This document shows, one piece after another, positions 36,552 through 45,121 of a stretch of DNA of 63,172 nucleotides. Below the pieces are notes generated by a model. That model was not told where the DNA came from. It saw nothing but the letters and a program-made list of their open reading frames with translations, and made no database searches. This stretch comes from an uncultured Pelagibacteraceae bacterium (GTDB taxonomy: Bacteria > Pseudomonadota > Alphaproteobacteria > Pelagibacterales > Pelagibacteraceae). Both the position numbers and the translations under genes were made by a program. The stretch is taken from assembly GCA_902573755.1 (NCBI GenBank), contig CACGLD010000003.1, positions 1-63,172 of the forward strand. The letters run 5' to 3'. Each line of letters begins with the position of its first letter. The stretch's first letter is position 1.

Positions 36552-37125
36552 AATTATTCTTGCCTCAAAAAGCAAGGTTAGAAAAGAAATTCTAGATAAA
36601 AACAATATTAAAAGTTACGTTGTGCCATCAAATGTTGATGAGGATATTGTTAAAATAAGTTTGTTAAAAGAAAAAGCAAGCCCAGAAATTATATCAAAAA
36701 ATTTAGCAGAATTAAAAGCAAACAAAGTGAGCCTAAAGAAAACAAATGAAATAGTTTTAGGGGCTGATAGCGTAATAGATCTAAACGGCGAATTAATATC
36801 AAAGCCAGAAACTAGAGAAGAAGCCATGACAATATTAAAGAAGCTCAACGGTAAATCACACTTTTTAATCAGCTCTGTTTGTTTGTCAAAAAATGGATCA
36901 ATGATTTGGAATTATACTGATAAAGCTAAATTAACTATGAAAAATTTTTCCAATGAAGAATTAACAAGTTATTTGTCTAAAATATCAGATGAAGCACTCT
37001 ATGCGTATAATGTTTATCAAATAGAAGGTGAGGGAAAAAATTTATTTGCAAACATAAACGGTGATGAAGACACAATAATGGGTCTGCCTGTTAAAAAAAT
37101 AAAGGAATACATTAGATCATTATAA
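36541..37125 (+). CDS. maf: Maf-family nucleoside triphosphate pyrophosphatase
   Basis: The protein has 194 residues. N-terminal ILASKSKVRKEIL (substrate motif SxSPRRxxxL, here without the Pro), GADSVIDLNGELISKP near 69-84 with the catalytic Asp, and a C-terminal NIDGxxxxxMGLP-like NINGDEDTIMGLP. Hydrolyses modified or non-canonical NTPs. Between ppsR and aroE as in other alphaproteobacteria, overlapping both. Confidence 0.94.
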   Translation: MLDKIILASKSKVRKEILDKNNIKSYVVPSNVDEDIVKISLLKEKASPEIISKNLAELKANKVSLKKTNEIVLGADSVIDLNGELISKPETREEAMTILKKLNGKSHFLISSVCLSKNGSMIWNYTDKAKLTMKNFSNEELTSYLSKISDEALYAYNVYQIEGEGKNLFANINGDEDTIMGLPVKKIKEYIRSL

Positions 37126-37919
37126 TGAAAAAATATTTAGTCATTGGAAATCCCATTAGCCATTCGCTTTCTCCAAAACTTCAAAATTATTGGTTAAAGC
37201 AACATAATATTAATGCTATTTATGACAAATTAAAATTAGAAGAAAAAGAAATTGAAGGAATAATTCAAGACATAAGAAAACAAAAAATTGCTGGTTGTAA
37301 TGTTACCGTTCCATTTAAAAAGAAGGTAATTCCTTTCTTAGACAAATTAAGCATCCAAGCAGAACAAACTCAGTCAGTAAATACGATTATTTTTGAAAAG
37401 GGTAATTTGATCGGACATAATACAGATATTGTTGGTTTTGATAAAGCAATTAAATCTCTCAATTTTAACATGAAGGGTAAAAAAATATTAATTTTAGGTG
37501 CCGGTGGTGTGGTTCCATCAATAGTTTTTGCCCTAAAAAAAATGGATGTTTCTGAAATTACCATTAGCAACAGAACTAAACAAAAAGCAGAAAATTTAAA
37601 AATTTTATTTAAGAACTTAAATATTTTAGAATGGGGAAATTTATTAGACTTTGATGCTATCATAAATGCTACAAGTCTTGGTTTGAATAATGAAAAAATA
37701 AATTTAGATTTTTCGAAAGTTGGAAAAAACAAATTATTTTATGATGTAATTTATAATCCTGCCGAAACGAACTTTTTAAAGGAAGGAAAACAATTTGGAA
37801 ATACAAGCGAAAATGGAGCAAAAATGTTTGTTTATCAGGCTTTAGAAGCATTTAAATTATGGCATGGCGTTGAACCAGAAATTAATTTTGAAACCTTAAA
37901 ACTTTTAAAAAATGATTAG
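37125..37919 (+). CDS. aroE: Shikimate dehydrogenase
   Basis: The protein has 264 residues. GNPISHSLSPKLQN at 7-20 binds shikimate; NVTVPFKKKV contains the catalytic Lys; HNTDIVGF the conserved Asp; and GAGGVVPSIVFAL the NADP-binding loop. Fourth-to-last step of the route to chorismate. Overlaps maf by 1 bp and coaE by 8 bp. Confidence 0.96.
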   Translation: MKKYLVIGNPISHSLSPKLQNYWLKQHNINAIYDKLKLEEKEIEGIIQDIRKQKIAGCNVTVPFKKKVIPFLDKLSIQAEQTQSVNTIIFEKGNLIGHNTDIVGFDKAIKSLNFNMKGKKILILGAGGVVPSIVFALKKMDVSEITISNRTKQKAENLKILFKNLNILEWGNLLDFDAIINATSLGLNNEKINLDFSKVGKNKLFYDVIYNPAETNFLKEGKQFGNTSENGAKMFVYQALEAFKLWHGVEPEINFETLKLLKND

Positions 37920-38484
37920 AATTGGAATTTTAGGAAATATTGGTTCTGGGAAAAGTTATGTAGCAAAAAATCTAGGTTATCCAGTATTTGATGCGGATTA
38001 CGAAGTTACAATACTTTATAAAAAAAGCAGAAAAATATTTTTAAAATTAAAGAAAATACTACCCAATAACATAAAAACTTTTCCAATTGAAAAAAAGGAA
38101 ATGATTAAGGCTATATTACAAAAAAAAGGAAATTTAAAAAAAATAATCAAGATAGTCCATACTGAAATTAGAAAAAAAATGAATTTTTTTTTGAAAAAAC
38201 ATAAAAATAAAAAATTTGTAGTATTAGACATTCCTCTACTGTTAGAGAATAAGCTTAATAAAAAAGGAGATATCTTAATATTTGTAGACTCTAAAAAATC
38301 AGATGTCTTAAAAAAATTAAAGAAAAGAAAAAATTTTAATAAAAAGTTATTTAATAAATTCCAAAAACTTCAATTTTCACCAAAATATAAAATTAGAAAA
38401 TCAAATTTTATAATTAAAAATGATTTCACTAAAAAAACAATAGACACTAATATCAAAAATGTTCTAAAAAATATAAACAAATGA
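37912..38484 (+). CDS. coaE: Dephospho-CoA kinase
   Basis: The protein has 190 residues. P-loop GNIGSGKS at 8-15, the substrate DAD motif in PVFDADYEV, and VVLDIPLLLE with the lid-side Leu run. Last step of coenzyme A synthesis. Exceptionally rich in Lys (poly-Lys/Asn stretches), even by the standards of this window. Overlaps dnaQ by 4 bp; the aroE-coaE-dnaQ order is conserved in alphaproteobacteria. Confidence 0.95.
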   Translation: MIRIGILGNIGSGKSYVAKNLGYPVFDADYEVTILYKKSRKIFLKLKKILPNNIKTFPIEKKEMIKAILQKKGNLKKIIKIVHTEIRKKMNFFLKKHKNKKFVVLDIPLLLENKLNKKGDILIFVDSKKSDVLKKLKKRKNFNKKLFNKFQKLQFSPKYKIRKSNFIIKNDFTKKTIDTNIKNVLKNINK

Positions 38485-39146
38485 AAGAAGTAGTTTTAGA
38501 TACTGAGACCACGGGAATATCTGTAAAAGATGGTCATAGAATTGTTGAAATAGGATGTATAGAGCTTGAAAATTTAATACCCACTAAAAATAAATTTCAT
38601 TATTATCTAAATCCTGAGAGAAAAGTGTCCGAACAGGCTTTGAAAGTTCACGGATATACTGATAATTTTTTATCAAAACAAAAAAAGTTCGTAGATATTA
38701 GTAATGAATTTTTAGAATTTATAAAAGGTAAAAGACTTATAATTCATAATGCTGAGTTTGACCTTTCTCATTTGAATAATGAATTAAGTATTATTGGTAA
38801 AAGAAAAATTGAAAATGAGTTTAAGGATACGTTGGTTATAGCAAGAGATAAGTTCCCTGGATCCCAAGTAAGTTTAGATGCCCTGTGTAAAAGATATAGA
38901 ATAGATAATTCTAGAAGGGTTACTCACACGGCTTTAATTGACTGTGATCTGCTTGCCAGAGTTTATATTAATTTAATTGACCAAAAAGAACCTACGTTAA
39001 ATTTTCAAAATCTTGAGCAGGAAAATTTAAATAGTAAAAATACTAATTTGGACTATTTTAAAAAAATAGTTAAGCCCACCTCTGAAGAATTAAAAAAGCA
39101 TGAGGAATATCTCAAAAAAAATTTGAAAAACAATTATTTTAATTAA
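38481..39146 (+). CDS. dnaQ: DNA polymerase III epsilon subunit (3'-5' proofreading exonuclease)
   Basis: The protein has 221 residues. Exo motif I LDTETTG with Asp7 and Glu9, Exo II HNAEFDLSHL, Exo III HTALIDCDLLARVY (His and Asp). A short C-terminal tail is for binding the alpha subunit. Proofreads replication. Its 3' end overlaps convergent secB by 8 bp. Confidence 0.97.
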   Translation: MKEVVLDTETTGISVKDGHRIVEIGCIELENLIPTKNKFHYYLNPERKVSEQALKVHGYTDNFLSKQKKFVDISNEFLEFIKGKRLIIHNAEFDLSHLNNELSIIGKRKIENEFKDTLVIARDKFPGSQVSLDALCKRYRIDNSRRVTHTALIDCDLLARVYINLIDQKEPTLNFQNLEQENLNSKNTNLDYFKKIVKPTSEELKKHEEYLKKNLKNNYFN

Positions 39147-39567
39147 ATTTTAGATTATACAGCTTTTCAAAATCTACTTTTTTCTCAAACTTTACATTTT
39201 TATAACCAGAATTATGTAGAAGACTTAAAAAAGATTTTTCTAATTCAGGATAAACCTGGTTTTGAACATCACATAAAATAATTCTTTCTAATTCTTTTTT
39301 GTCTTTAACCTCTTCAATAAGCTGAATAATTGTTGCATAATTTATTTCAAAATAAGATTTTTTTTGACTATTTTCTTTGTCTTGAAATTTGAATTTTGTA
39401 TTTATTTCAATCATTTTATTTTTTAAGGGTATAGAACCAATATCTATATCAAGCTGATATTTAGAAATATTATCTCTTACAAACAGATATGTTTCTACAT
39501 CTGGTGTTTCGCTTGATAAATCTTTTATATACTGTCCTAAAACTTTATATTTTTCTGTCATTGTCAT
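39139..39567 (-). CDS. secB: Protein-export chaperone SecB
   Basis: The protein has 142 residues. The N-terminal YIKDLSSETPDVE and the central YFEINYATIIQLIEE correspond to the conserved SecB blocks, and its place between dnaQ and fxsA is the usual alphaproteobacterial one. It keeps secretory preproteins unfolded and hands them to SecA. Diverged in sequence; ends FEKLYNLKF. Translation start could be the second Met (39561). The 5' end overlaps fxsA by 23 bp. Confidence 0.88.
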   Translation of the reverse strand: MTMTEKYKVLGQYIKDLSSETPDVETYLFVRDNISKYQLDIDIGSIPLKNKMIEINTKFKFQDKENSQKKSYFEINYATIIQLIEEVKDKKELERIILCDVQNQVYPELEKSFLSLLHNSGYKNVKFEKKVDFEKLYNLKFN

Positions 39568-39970
39568 CTTCTATATCTTCAAATTCTCCTTCAATAAAAT
39601 TATTTTTTTCTTTTTTATTTTTTTTAATTTTACTAAAAAATGAATTAAAAATAAAAGCTCGGCTCATTGGAAATATAAGTAGAAATCCAAGTACATCAGT
39701 TACGAAACCAGGAATAATTAACAATAATGCAGCAAAAGCTATGGCAGCACCCGAAATCATCTCATAAGTTGGTGCTTCGTTTTTACTTAACTGAACAAAC
39801 CCTGATTTAAGTGTGTTTAAGCCCTCGTATTTTGCATAATAAATGCCAACTATTGCTGTCGTAAAAATTAATAAAATTGTTGTTAATGCACCTATTTGAG
39901 ACCCAATTTTAATTAATAGGTAAATTTCAATAATTGGCACAAGAATTATAGCTAATAATATTGAGTTCAT
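39545..39970 (-). CDS. fxsA: FxsA-family membrane protein
   Basis: The protein has 141 residues with about three or four hydrophobic segments. LVPIIEIYLLIKIGSQIGA and the conserved GAAIAFAALLLIIPGFVTD near 73-91 are the FxsA signature, followed by PMSRAF. Sits in the inner membrane; in E. coli it titrates the phage T7 PifA exclusion system, but its cell function is unknown. Overlaps secB and is likely cotranscribed with it. Confidence 0.92.
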   Translation of the reverse strand: MNSILLAIILVPIIEIYLLIKIGSQIGALTTILLIFTTAIVGIYYAKYEGLNTLKSGFVQLSKNEAPTYEMISGAAIAFAALLLIIPGFVTDVLGFLLIFPMSRAFIFNSFFSKIKKNKKEKNNFIEGEFEDIEDDNDRKI

Positions 39971-40028
39971 TTGTCCTTAATCTAAATTGCTGGTTGAAAT
40001 TAATCAACATAGTAATTACTATAAATCT

Positions 40029-40625
40029 ATGAATTATAGTTTTGAATACATCGATATTATTTTATTAGCGATGATAGCAGGGTTTATTTTTTTAAGGCTT
40101 AGAGGAATATTAGGAAAAAGAACTGGCTTTGAAGGAAAGGCCCCAGGACAATTCCAGGAGATATTGAAGAAAGTAGAAAAAGTTCAACCTAAAAAAGTTA
40201 ATGAAAATTTCGATACAAATGCACAAAATGAATTTTTAAAAGGTGCAAAAATTGCTTATGAGACAATCATTACGGATTTTAGTGATAACGATAACAAAAT
40301 TGTAGCTAGTAAACCACTTTTAAACAGAGAAATATTTGATCAATTTAATAAGGCTCTAAAGGAAAGAAGTGATAGAGGACATTATGCAGAGATTACATTT
40401 ATTGGTGTAAATTCCGCGAAAATAAAAGAGCATAAAAAAATTGGTAAAATATTAAATGTAACTGTAGATTTTATTGCAGAAATTATTACTTGTATTAAAG
40501 ACAAAGATAAAAAAATAATATCAGGAGACCCAGAGAAAATAAAAAAAATATATGATACATGGGTATTTTCAAGAGACACGTCCTCAGCTAACCCAAATTG
40601 GAAATTGGTAAATATATTAACTTAA
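40029..40625 (+). CDS. Tim44/TimA-like domain protein
   Basis: I take the ATG at 40029 (198 residues); an in-frame TTG at 39987 adds residues with no similarity. One N-terminal membrane helix at about 6-22 (IDIILLAMIAGFIFLRLR), then a soluble Tim44-like domain (GAKIAYETIITDFS, then AEITFIGVNSAKIKE). This is the bacterial relative of mitochondrial Tim44, usual in alphaproteobacteria near secB. Exact role unknown. Followed with no spacer by the Smr gene. Confidence 0.85.
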   Translation: MNYSFEYIDIILLAMIAGFIFLRLRGILGKRTGFEGKAPGQFQEILKKVEKVQPKKVNENFDTNAQNEFLKGAKIAYETIITDFSDNDNKIVASKPLLNREIFDQFNKALKERSDRGHYAEITFIGVNSAKIKEHKKIGKILNVTVDFIAEIITCIKDKDKKIISGDPEKIKKIYDTWVFSRDTSSANPNWKLVNILT

Positions 40626-41039
40626 TTGAACGATAATCTTACAGATAAAGATAGAAGAGACTGGAAAACTTTTTTAGAAAGTAATGATAAAGTTCCCAAT
40701 AAAGACATTAATAACAAAGAAAAAAAAATATTTAAATCTCAATCAATTGATTTACATGGTTGTACACTTCAAGAAGCGAATGCAATTGTAGAATCTTTAA
40801 TAAATAAAAGCTTTAAAGAAGGCACAAACAAACTTACTATAGTTACCGGAAAAGGTTTGCATTCAAAAAATGAGGCTGATCCATTTGTTTCTAAAGATTT
40901 AAGTATTTTAAAATACTCAGTGCCGGAGTTCATTAAAAATAATAACGAACTAATGAAAAAAATAACTGATATTAAAGAAGCAGATGTAAAAGATGGTGGT
41001 AGTGGTGCTTTTTATGTATATTTAAAAAAATTAAAGTAA
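40626..41039 (+). CDS. Smr-domain protein
   Basis: The protein has 137 residues; TTG start directly after the TAA of the Tim44-like gene. The Smr core reads SIDLHGCTLQEANAIVESL and IVTGKGLHSKN, followed by the C-terminal GGSGAFYVYLKK. Smr domains nick or process nucleic acid; small stand-alone versions such as SmrB act in ribosome rescue, but this one cannot be assigned further. In relatives an MltA transglycosylase often lies between these two genes; here it is absent. Confidence 0.85.
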   Translation: MNDNLTDKDRRDWKTFLESNDKVPNKDINNKEKKIFKSQSIDLHGCTLQEANAIVESLINKSFKEGTNKLTIVTGKGLHSKNEADPFVSKDLSILKYSVPEFIKNNNELMKKITDIKEADVKDGGSGAFYVYLKKLK

Positions 41040-41056
41040 ATTAAATTTTTTTTAAA

Positions 41057-41908
41057 ATGTTTATTTGGTTAGCATCATATCCGAAGAGCGGTAATACCTT
41101 AGTAAGGTCTATGCTGGCAGCTTATTTCTTTTCAAATGATGGTGTATATAATTTTGATTTAATTAAAAATATTAAACAATTTCCTGTAAATGCTTTGTTT
41201 GAAAAAATGGGAATTGATACTCAAAATGAAGAAGAAGTTTTAAGAAATTATATAAAGGTACAAGAGTCATTTAATAAAAAAGATAGTATTCAATTTTTAA
41301 AAACACATAGTTATTTATTTAATATTAATAATCATGCATTTACAGATTTAAACAATTCCCTTGGAGCCATTTATATCGTGAGAGATCCAAGAAATATTGT
41401 CAGTTCTCTTGCTAATCATATTGGTTCTTCATCTGAAAAATCAGCAGATATATTAATTAATTCATTTAAATTTGGAAATATATTTAGCGAACAAGTTGCC
41501 GAACAAACTAGACTTTATTTAGGAACGTGGAGTGGAAATTATAATAGCTGGAAATCTTTTGACAATAATGGGAGATATTTACTTATTAAATATGAAGATT
41601 TAATAAGTGACAGAGATTTTGTATTTAGAAAAATATTAAAATTTATATATAAACTTCAAGGAGCAAAATTTCATATCGATCAAAAAAAATTTCAAAATTC
41701 AATTGAAACAACTGGTTTTGATAAAATGAAGAGTTTAGAGAAAGCAAAAGGTTTTTTTGAAGCTAAAACTCATGAAAAAACTGGAAAAAAAATTCCATTT
41801 TTCAATCTTGGTCCAAAAAATGATTGGAAGAAAATGTTAGATGAAAAAATTAGAAAAAAAATTGAAGAAGCTTTTAAAAAAGAAATGGTTGAATTGGGAT
41901 ATCTATGA
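41057..41908 (+). CDS. Sulfotransferase-domain protein (copy 1)
   Basis: The protein has 283 residues. The PAPS-binding 5' loop YPKSGNT is at 8-14 and the 3'-phosphate motif RDPRN at 109-113, both complete, followed by a KYEDL segment and a C-terminal IPFFNLGPKNDWKK. Transfers sulfate from PAPS to an alcohol or amine, most likely on a surface glycan or lipid; the acceptor is unknown. Inserted between smr and hslU. A colinear paralogue lies at 53037-53888 with motifs at the same residues. Confidence 0.85.
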   Translation: MFIWLASYPKSGNTLVRSMLAAYFFSNDGVYNFDLIKNIKQFPVNALFEKMGIDTQNEEEVLRNYIKVQESFNKKDSIQFLKTHSYLFNINNHAFTDLNNSLGAIYIVRDPRNIVSSLANHIGSSSEKSADILINSFKFGNIFSEQVAEQTRLYLGTWSGNYNSWKSFDNNGRYLLIKYEDLISDRDFVFRKILKFIYKLQGAKFHIDQKKFQNSIETTGFDKMKSLEKAKGFFEAKTHEKTGKKIPFFNLGPKNDWKKMLDEKIRKKIEEAFKKEMVELGYL

Positions 41909-41919
41909 TGCTCTAATTA

Positions 41920-43293
41920 TCAAAGAATAAATTTAGATAAGTCAGTATCTTTTACTAGGTTATCCAAATTTTTATTAATATACTCCTTATTGATTATAAT
42001 TTTTTCACCAGCACGGTCTGTTGCTGTAAAACTTATCTCATCTAAAATTTTTTCTATTATTGTATGTAATCTTCTTGCACCTATATTTTCAACTGTTGCA
42101 TTTACTTCAGACGCAATATTTGCAATTGCATCAATACCATCATCTGAAAATTCTAAATCTACATTTTCTGTTTTTAAAAGGGCCACATATTGTTTAATTA
42201 AACTAAAATCAGGTTCTCTTAATATTCTCTTAAAATCATCACTAGTTAGCGCTTCTAGCTCAACTCTAATTGGCAATCTTCCTTGTAACTCTGGAAGTAA
42301 ATCAGATGGTTTTGCTAACTGAAATGCTCCTGAAGCAATAAATAGAATATGATCTGTTTTTATTGGACCATGTTTTGTGTTTACTGTGGTTCCTTCAATT
42401 AGTGGTAATAAGTCTCTTTGAACACCTTCTCTTGAAACATCTCCTCCAACTCTATCTGTTCTTGCAGAAATTTTATCAATCTCATCCAAAAAAACTATTC
42501 CATTATTTTCAGTTGAAAGTTTTGCTGCTTTAATAATTTTATCTTGTTCAATTAATTTATCAGACTCATCATTAATTAAAATTTCATGAGATTCTTTTAC
42601 GGACATCTTTTTTTTCTTTTCTTTATTTCCCATAGATTTACCAATCATTTCACCGATGTTAATCATGCCTACATTAGCACCTGGCATACCTGGAATTTCG
42701 AAAGAAGCACCGCCTGAACCAGTATCGCTTACAGATATTTCAATTTCATTTTCATCTAAGTCACCATTTCTTAATCTTTTTCTAAAACTTTCTCTTGTGG
42801 CTAAACTTGCTTTTTTTCCAACTAAAGCATCTAAAACTTTTTCTTCTGCTGCCTTTTGAGCTTGAGCAAAGACTTCTTTTCTTTTTTTTACTTTTTCCAT
42901 TGAAATAGCAATTTCAATCAAATCTCTTACAATTTGTTCCACATCTCTTCCAACGTAACCAACTTCTGTGAACCTTGTAGCCTCAACTTTTACGAAAGGA
43001 GCTTCCGCAAGCTTTGATAGTCTTCTTGAAATTTCTGTTTTACCTACTCCTGTAGGTCCAATCATTAGAATATTTTTTGGCAGAACCTCATTTTTCATTT
43101 CACCTTTAAGAGCCTGACGTCTCCATCTATTCCTAAGAGCAACAGCAACAGCTCTTTTTGCTTTGTTTTGTCCAACAACAAATCTATCTAATTCAGAAAC
43201 AATCTCTCTTGGAGATAAAGAGCTTACTAAAGAAACATCTTCTTTTTGATTTTTATCTTTTGGGTGTAGTTGTGTTACGTTTGAATTGTCCAT
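41920..43293 (-). CDS. hslU: ATP-dependent protease ATPase subunit HslU (ClpY)
   Basis: The protein has 457 residues. Walker A GPTGVGKT at 79-86, Walker [10 protein letters not shown], and the C-terminal tail of HslU that docks into HslV (ending DTDLSKFIL). Inserted I domain between about 110 and 245 contains Gly/Met-rich sequence. Unfolds substrates for HslV. Overlaps hslV by 1 bp and shares its promoter. Confidence 0.98.
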   Translation of the reverse strand: MDNSNVTQLHPKDKNQKEDVSLVSSLSPREIVSELDRFVVGQNKAKRAVAVALRNRWRRQALKGEMKNEVLPKNILMIGPTGVGKTEISRRLSKLAEAPFVKVEATRFTEVGYVGRDVEQIVRDLIEIAISMEKVKKRKEVFAQAQKAAEEKVLDALVGKKASLATRESFRKRLRNGDLDENEIEISVSDTGSGGASFEIPGMPGANVGMINIGEMIGKSMGNKEKKKKMSVKESHEILINDESDKLIEQDKIIKAAKLSTENNGIVFLDEIDKISARTDRVGGDVSREGVQRDLLPLIEGTTVNTKHGPIKTDHILFIASGAFQLAKPSDLLPELQGRLPIRVELEALTSDDFKRILREPDFSLIKQYVALLKTENVDLEFSDDGIDAIANIASEVNATVENIGARRLHTIIEKILDEISFTATDRAGEKIIINKEYINKNLDNLVKDTDLSKFIL

Positions 43294-43808
43294 TATATTT
43301 TTTCAATTTTAACATTATCATTCGTGAAAACACATATATCAGCAGCAACTTTGATTGCTTTTTTAGCAACCTCTTCAGCAGACATGTTGCCTTCCATTAA
43401 AACTTTTCCTGCAGCTAATGCATAATTTCCCCCAGAACCAATTCCAATTACATCTCCTTCAGGCTCAAGAACATCACCTGTTCCTGAAATAATATAGCTA
43501 TTGTTTTTATCTCCCACAGCCATAAGCGCCTCTAGTCTTCTCAAATATTTATCTGTTCGCCAATCTTTTGCTAATTCAACAGCTGCTCTTGATAAGTTAC
43601 CTGCATGTTTTTCTAATTTTCCTTCTAATCTTTCAAATAGAGTTAGTGCATCTGCAGTCGATCCCGCAAATCCAGCAACCACATCTCTTTTTTCAATTTT
43701 TCTGACTTTTGAAGCCGTACTTTTAACAACAGTGTTTCCCATACTTACTTGTCCATCACCAGCAACTACTACTTCATTATTTTTTCTTACTAGCACAATT
43801 GTTGTCAT
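43293..43808 (-). CDS. hslV: ATP-dependent protease peptidase subunit HslV (ClpQ)
   Basis: The protein has 171 residues. Met-1 is followed by Thr2, the N-terminal nucleophile of HslV, then [33 protein letters not shown] and [15 protein letters not shown] are family blocks. Threonine peptidase of the bacterial proteasome-like HslUV complex. A CTTG-type promoter precedes it so closely that the mRNA may be leaderless. Confidence 0.98.
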   Translation of the reverse strand: MTTIVLVRKNNEVVVAGDGQVSMGNTVVKSTASKVRKIEKRDVVAGFAGSTADALTLFERLEGKLEKHAGNLSRAAVELAKDWRTDKYLRRLEALMAVGDKNNSYIISGTGDVLEPEGDVIGIGSGGNYALAAGKVLMEGNMSAEEVAKKAIKVAADICVFTNDNVKIEKI

Positions 43809-43815
43809 ACCTAAT

Positions 43816-43843
43816 AAATGGTAATTATTTTTGATACTTCAAG
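43816..43843 (-). promoter_or_regulatory. Candidate RpoH-type promoter of hslVU
   Basis: On the minus strand CTTGAAG (43843-43837) and CCATTT (43821-43816). CTTG to ATTT spacing is 20 bases, identical to CTTG-ATAT in the dnaK promoter. A start 5-8 bases after the -10 falls at 43808-43811, on or next to the hslV ATG (43808). Confidence 0.48.
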
Positions 43844-43857
43844 TGTTCAGACTGATA

Positions 43858-43886
43858 TTGATATAGTGGGATTATGTATGTATACC
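43858..43886 (+). promoter_or_regulatory. Candidate sigma-70 promoter of the his operon
   Basis: TTGATA (43858-43863) and TATACC (43881-43886) with a 17-base spacer. Start expected near 43893 against the hisB ATG at 43898, so the leader would be very short. No attenuator or leader peptide rich in His is visible. Confidence 0.38.
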
Positions 43887-43897
43887 ATTGAAATTAT

Positions 43898-44488
43898 ATG
43901 GCTAGAAAAGGAAAAATATCTCGAAAGACAAAAGAAACCAGTATTAATGTTGAAGTCAATATTGATGGTAAAGGAAAGTACCAAATTGACACTGGCATAG
44001 GTTTTTTAGATCACATGCTTGAGCAATTATCAAAGCATTCTTTAATTGATTTAAAAGTTAAAGCAAAAGGGGATACTCATATCGATCTTCACCACACAAC
44101 AGAAGATACAGGTATCGCAATTGGTGAAGCTTTAAAAAAAGCAGCTAAAAAATTTGTAGGCATAAAAAGATATGCTCATACAGTTATTCCAATGGACGAA
44201 ACATTAACTAGAGTTGCAATTGATGTTTCAAATAGACCTTATTTAATTTGGAAAGTAAAATTAAAAGTTGAGAAACTTGGAGAAATGGATACGGAACTTT
44301 TTAAAGAATGGTTCCAAGCATTTTCTCAATCAGCTGGTATTACATTACATGTTGAAAATATTTATGGAGATAATAGCCATCACATAATTGAGTCTTGTTA
44401 TAAAGCATTAGCAAGATCATTAAGAGCTGCATTGGAGATGGATCCAAGAAATAAGAAGAGCATCCCATCTACTAAAGGCTCATTATAA
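43898..44488 (+). CDS. hisB: Imidazoleglycerol-phosphate dehydratase
   Basis: The protein has 196 residues, a stand-alone HisB dehydratase without the phosphatase domain of E. coli. Signature [35 protein letters not shown] and the second metal site [15 protein letters not shown]. Manganese enzyme that dehydrates IGP in histidine synthesis. Opens the operon hisB-hisH-FkbM-hisA-hisF-hisE, 5 bp before hisH. Confidence 0.98.
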   Translation: MARKGKISRKTKETSINVEVNIDGKGKYQIDTGIGFLDHMLEQLSKHSLIDLKVKAKGDTHIDLHHTTEDTGIAIGEALKKAAKKFVGIKRYAHTVIPMDETLTRVAIDVSNRPYLIWKVKLKVEKLGEMDTELFKEWFQAFSQSAGITLHVENIYGDNSHHIIESCYKALARSLRAALEMDPRNKKSIPSTKGSL

Positions 44489-44493
44489 GTTTA

Positions 44494-45120
44494 ATGAACG
44501 TCACAATTGTTGATTATAATTCGGGTAATATAAGCTCGGTAATAAACTCCTTTAAAGAAGTTGCTAAAGACAAAGTAAATATCGAAGTAACTTCAGATTT
44601 AAATAAGATTAAATCCTCAGATAAAGTTGTTTTACCAGGGCAGGGTTCGTTTAAGAGTTGTGTTCATGCACTTAAAAAAATTGACGGCTTAGTAGATACA
44701 TTGCATGAATTTGCAATAAACAACAAAAAACCACTACTTGGAATTTGTGTTGGATTACAAATGTTTGCAGACGTCGGTTTCGAAGAAACAGAAACCAAGG
44801 GTCTTGCTTGGATTTCAGGAAAAGTATCAAGAATAGATAATCAAAATGGAAAATATAAACTTCCTCATATTGGCTGGAATCAAATTAATATTGTTAAAGA
44901 CAGTAAAATTTTTAAAGATATAGAAAACTATTCTCACATGTATTTTGTGCACAGTTATGAATTTGTTCCAGAAGATAAAAGTGTTATTTCAGCAACAACA
45001 GATTATTCATCAAATATTGTTTGTTCTGTTGAAAAAGAAAATATTTTTGGAACTCAATTTCATCCTGAGAAGAGTGATAAAATTGGATTAAAAATAATTG
45101 ATAATTTTTTAAATATTTAA
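44494..45120 (+). CDS. hisH: Imidazole glycerol phosphate synthase, glutamine amidotransferase subunit
   Basis: The protein has 208 residues. Class I amidotransferase: nucleophile Cys85 in LLGICVGLQM, and His190/Glu192 in GTQFHPEKS. It releases ammonia from glutamine and channels it to HisF. In most proteobacteria hisA follows directly, but here an FkbM methyltransferase gene begins 1 bp downstream. Confidence 0.97.
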   Translation: MNVTIVDYNSGNISSVINSFKEVAKDKVNIEVTSDLNKIKSSDKVVLPGQGSFKSCVHALKKIDGLVDTLHEFAINNKKPLLGICVGLQMFADVGFEETETKGLAWISGKVSRIDNQNGKYKLPHIGWNQINIVKDSKIFKDIENYSHMYFVHSYEFVPEDKSVISATTDYSSNIVCSVEKENIFGTQFHPEKSDKIGLKIIDNFLNI

Positions 45121-45121
45121 A

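Noticed and set aside
39987-40028. TTG-start extension of the Tim44-like protein
   Set aside because: It would put a polar stretch before the membrane helix; the ATG at 40029 directly precedes it.
43809-43897. Small ORF upstream of hisB (frame from 43818) as a his leader peptide
   Set aside because: It runs on into hisB out of frame, has no run of His codons and no attenuator hairpin follows.
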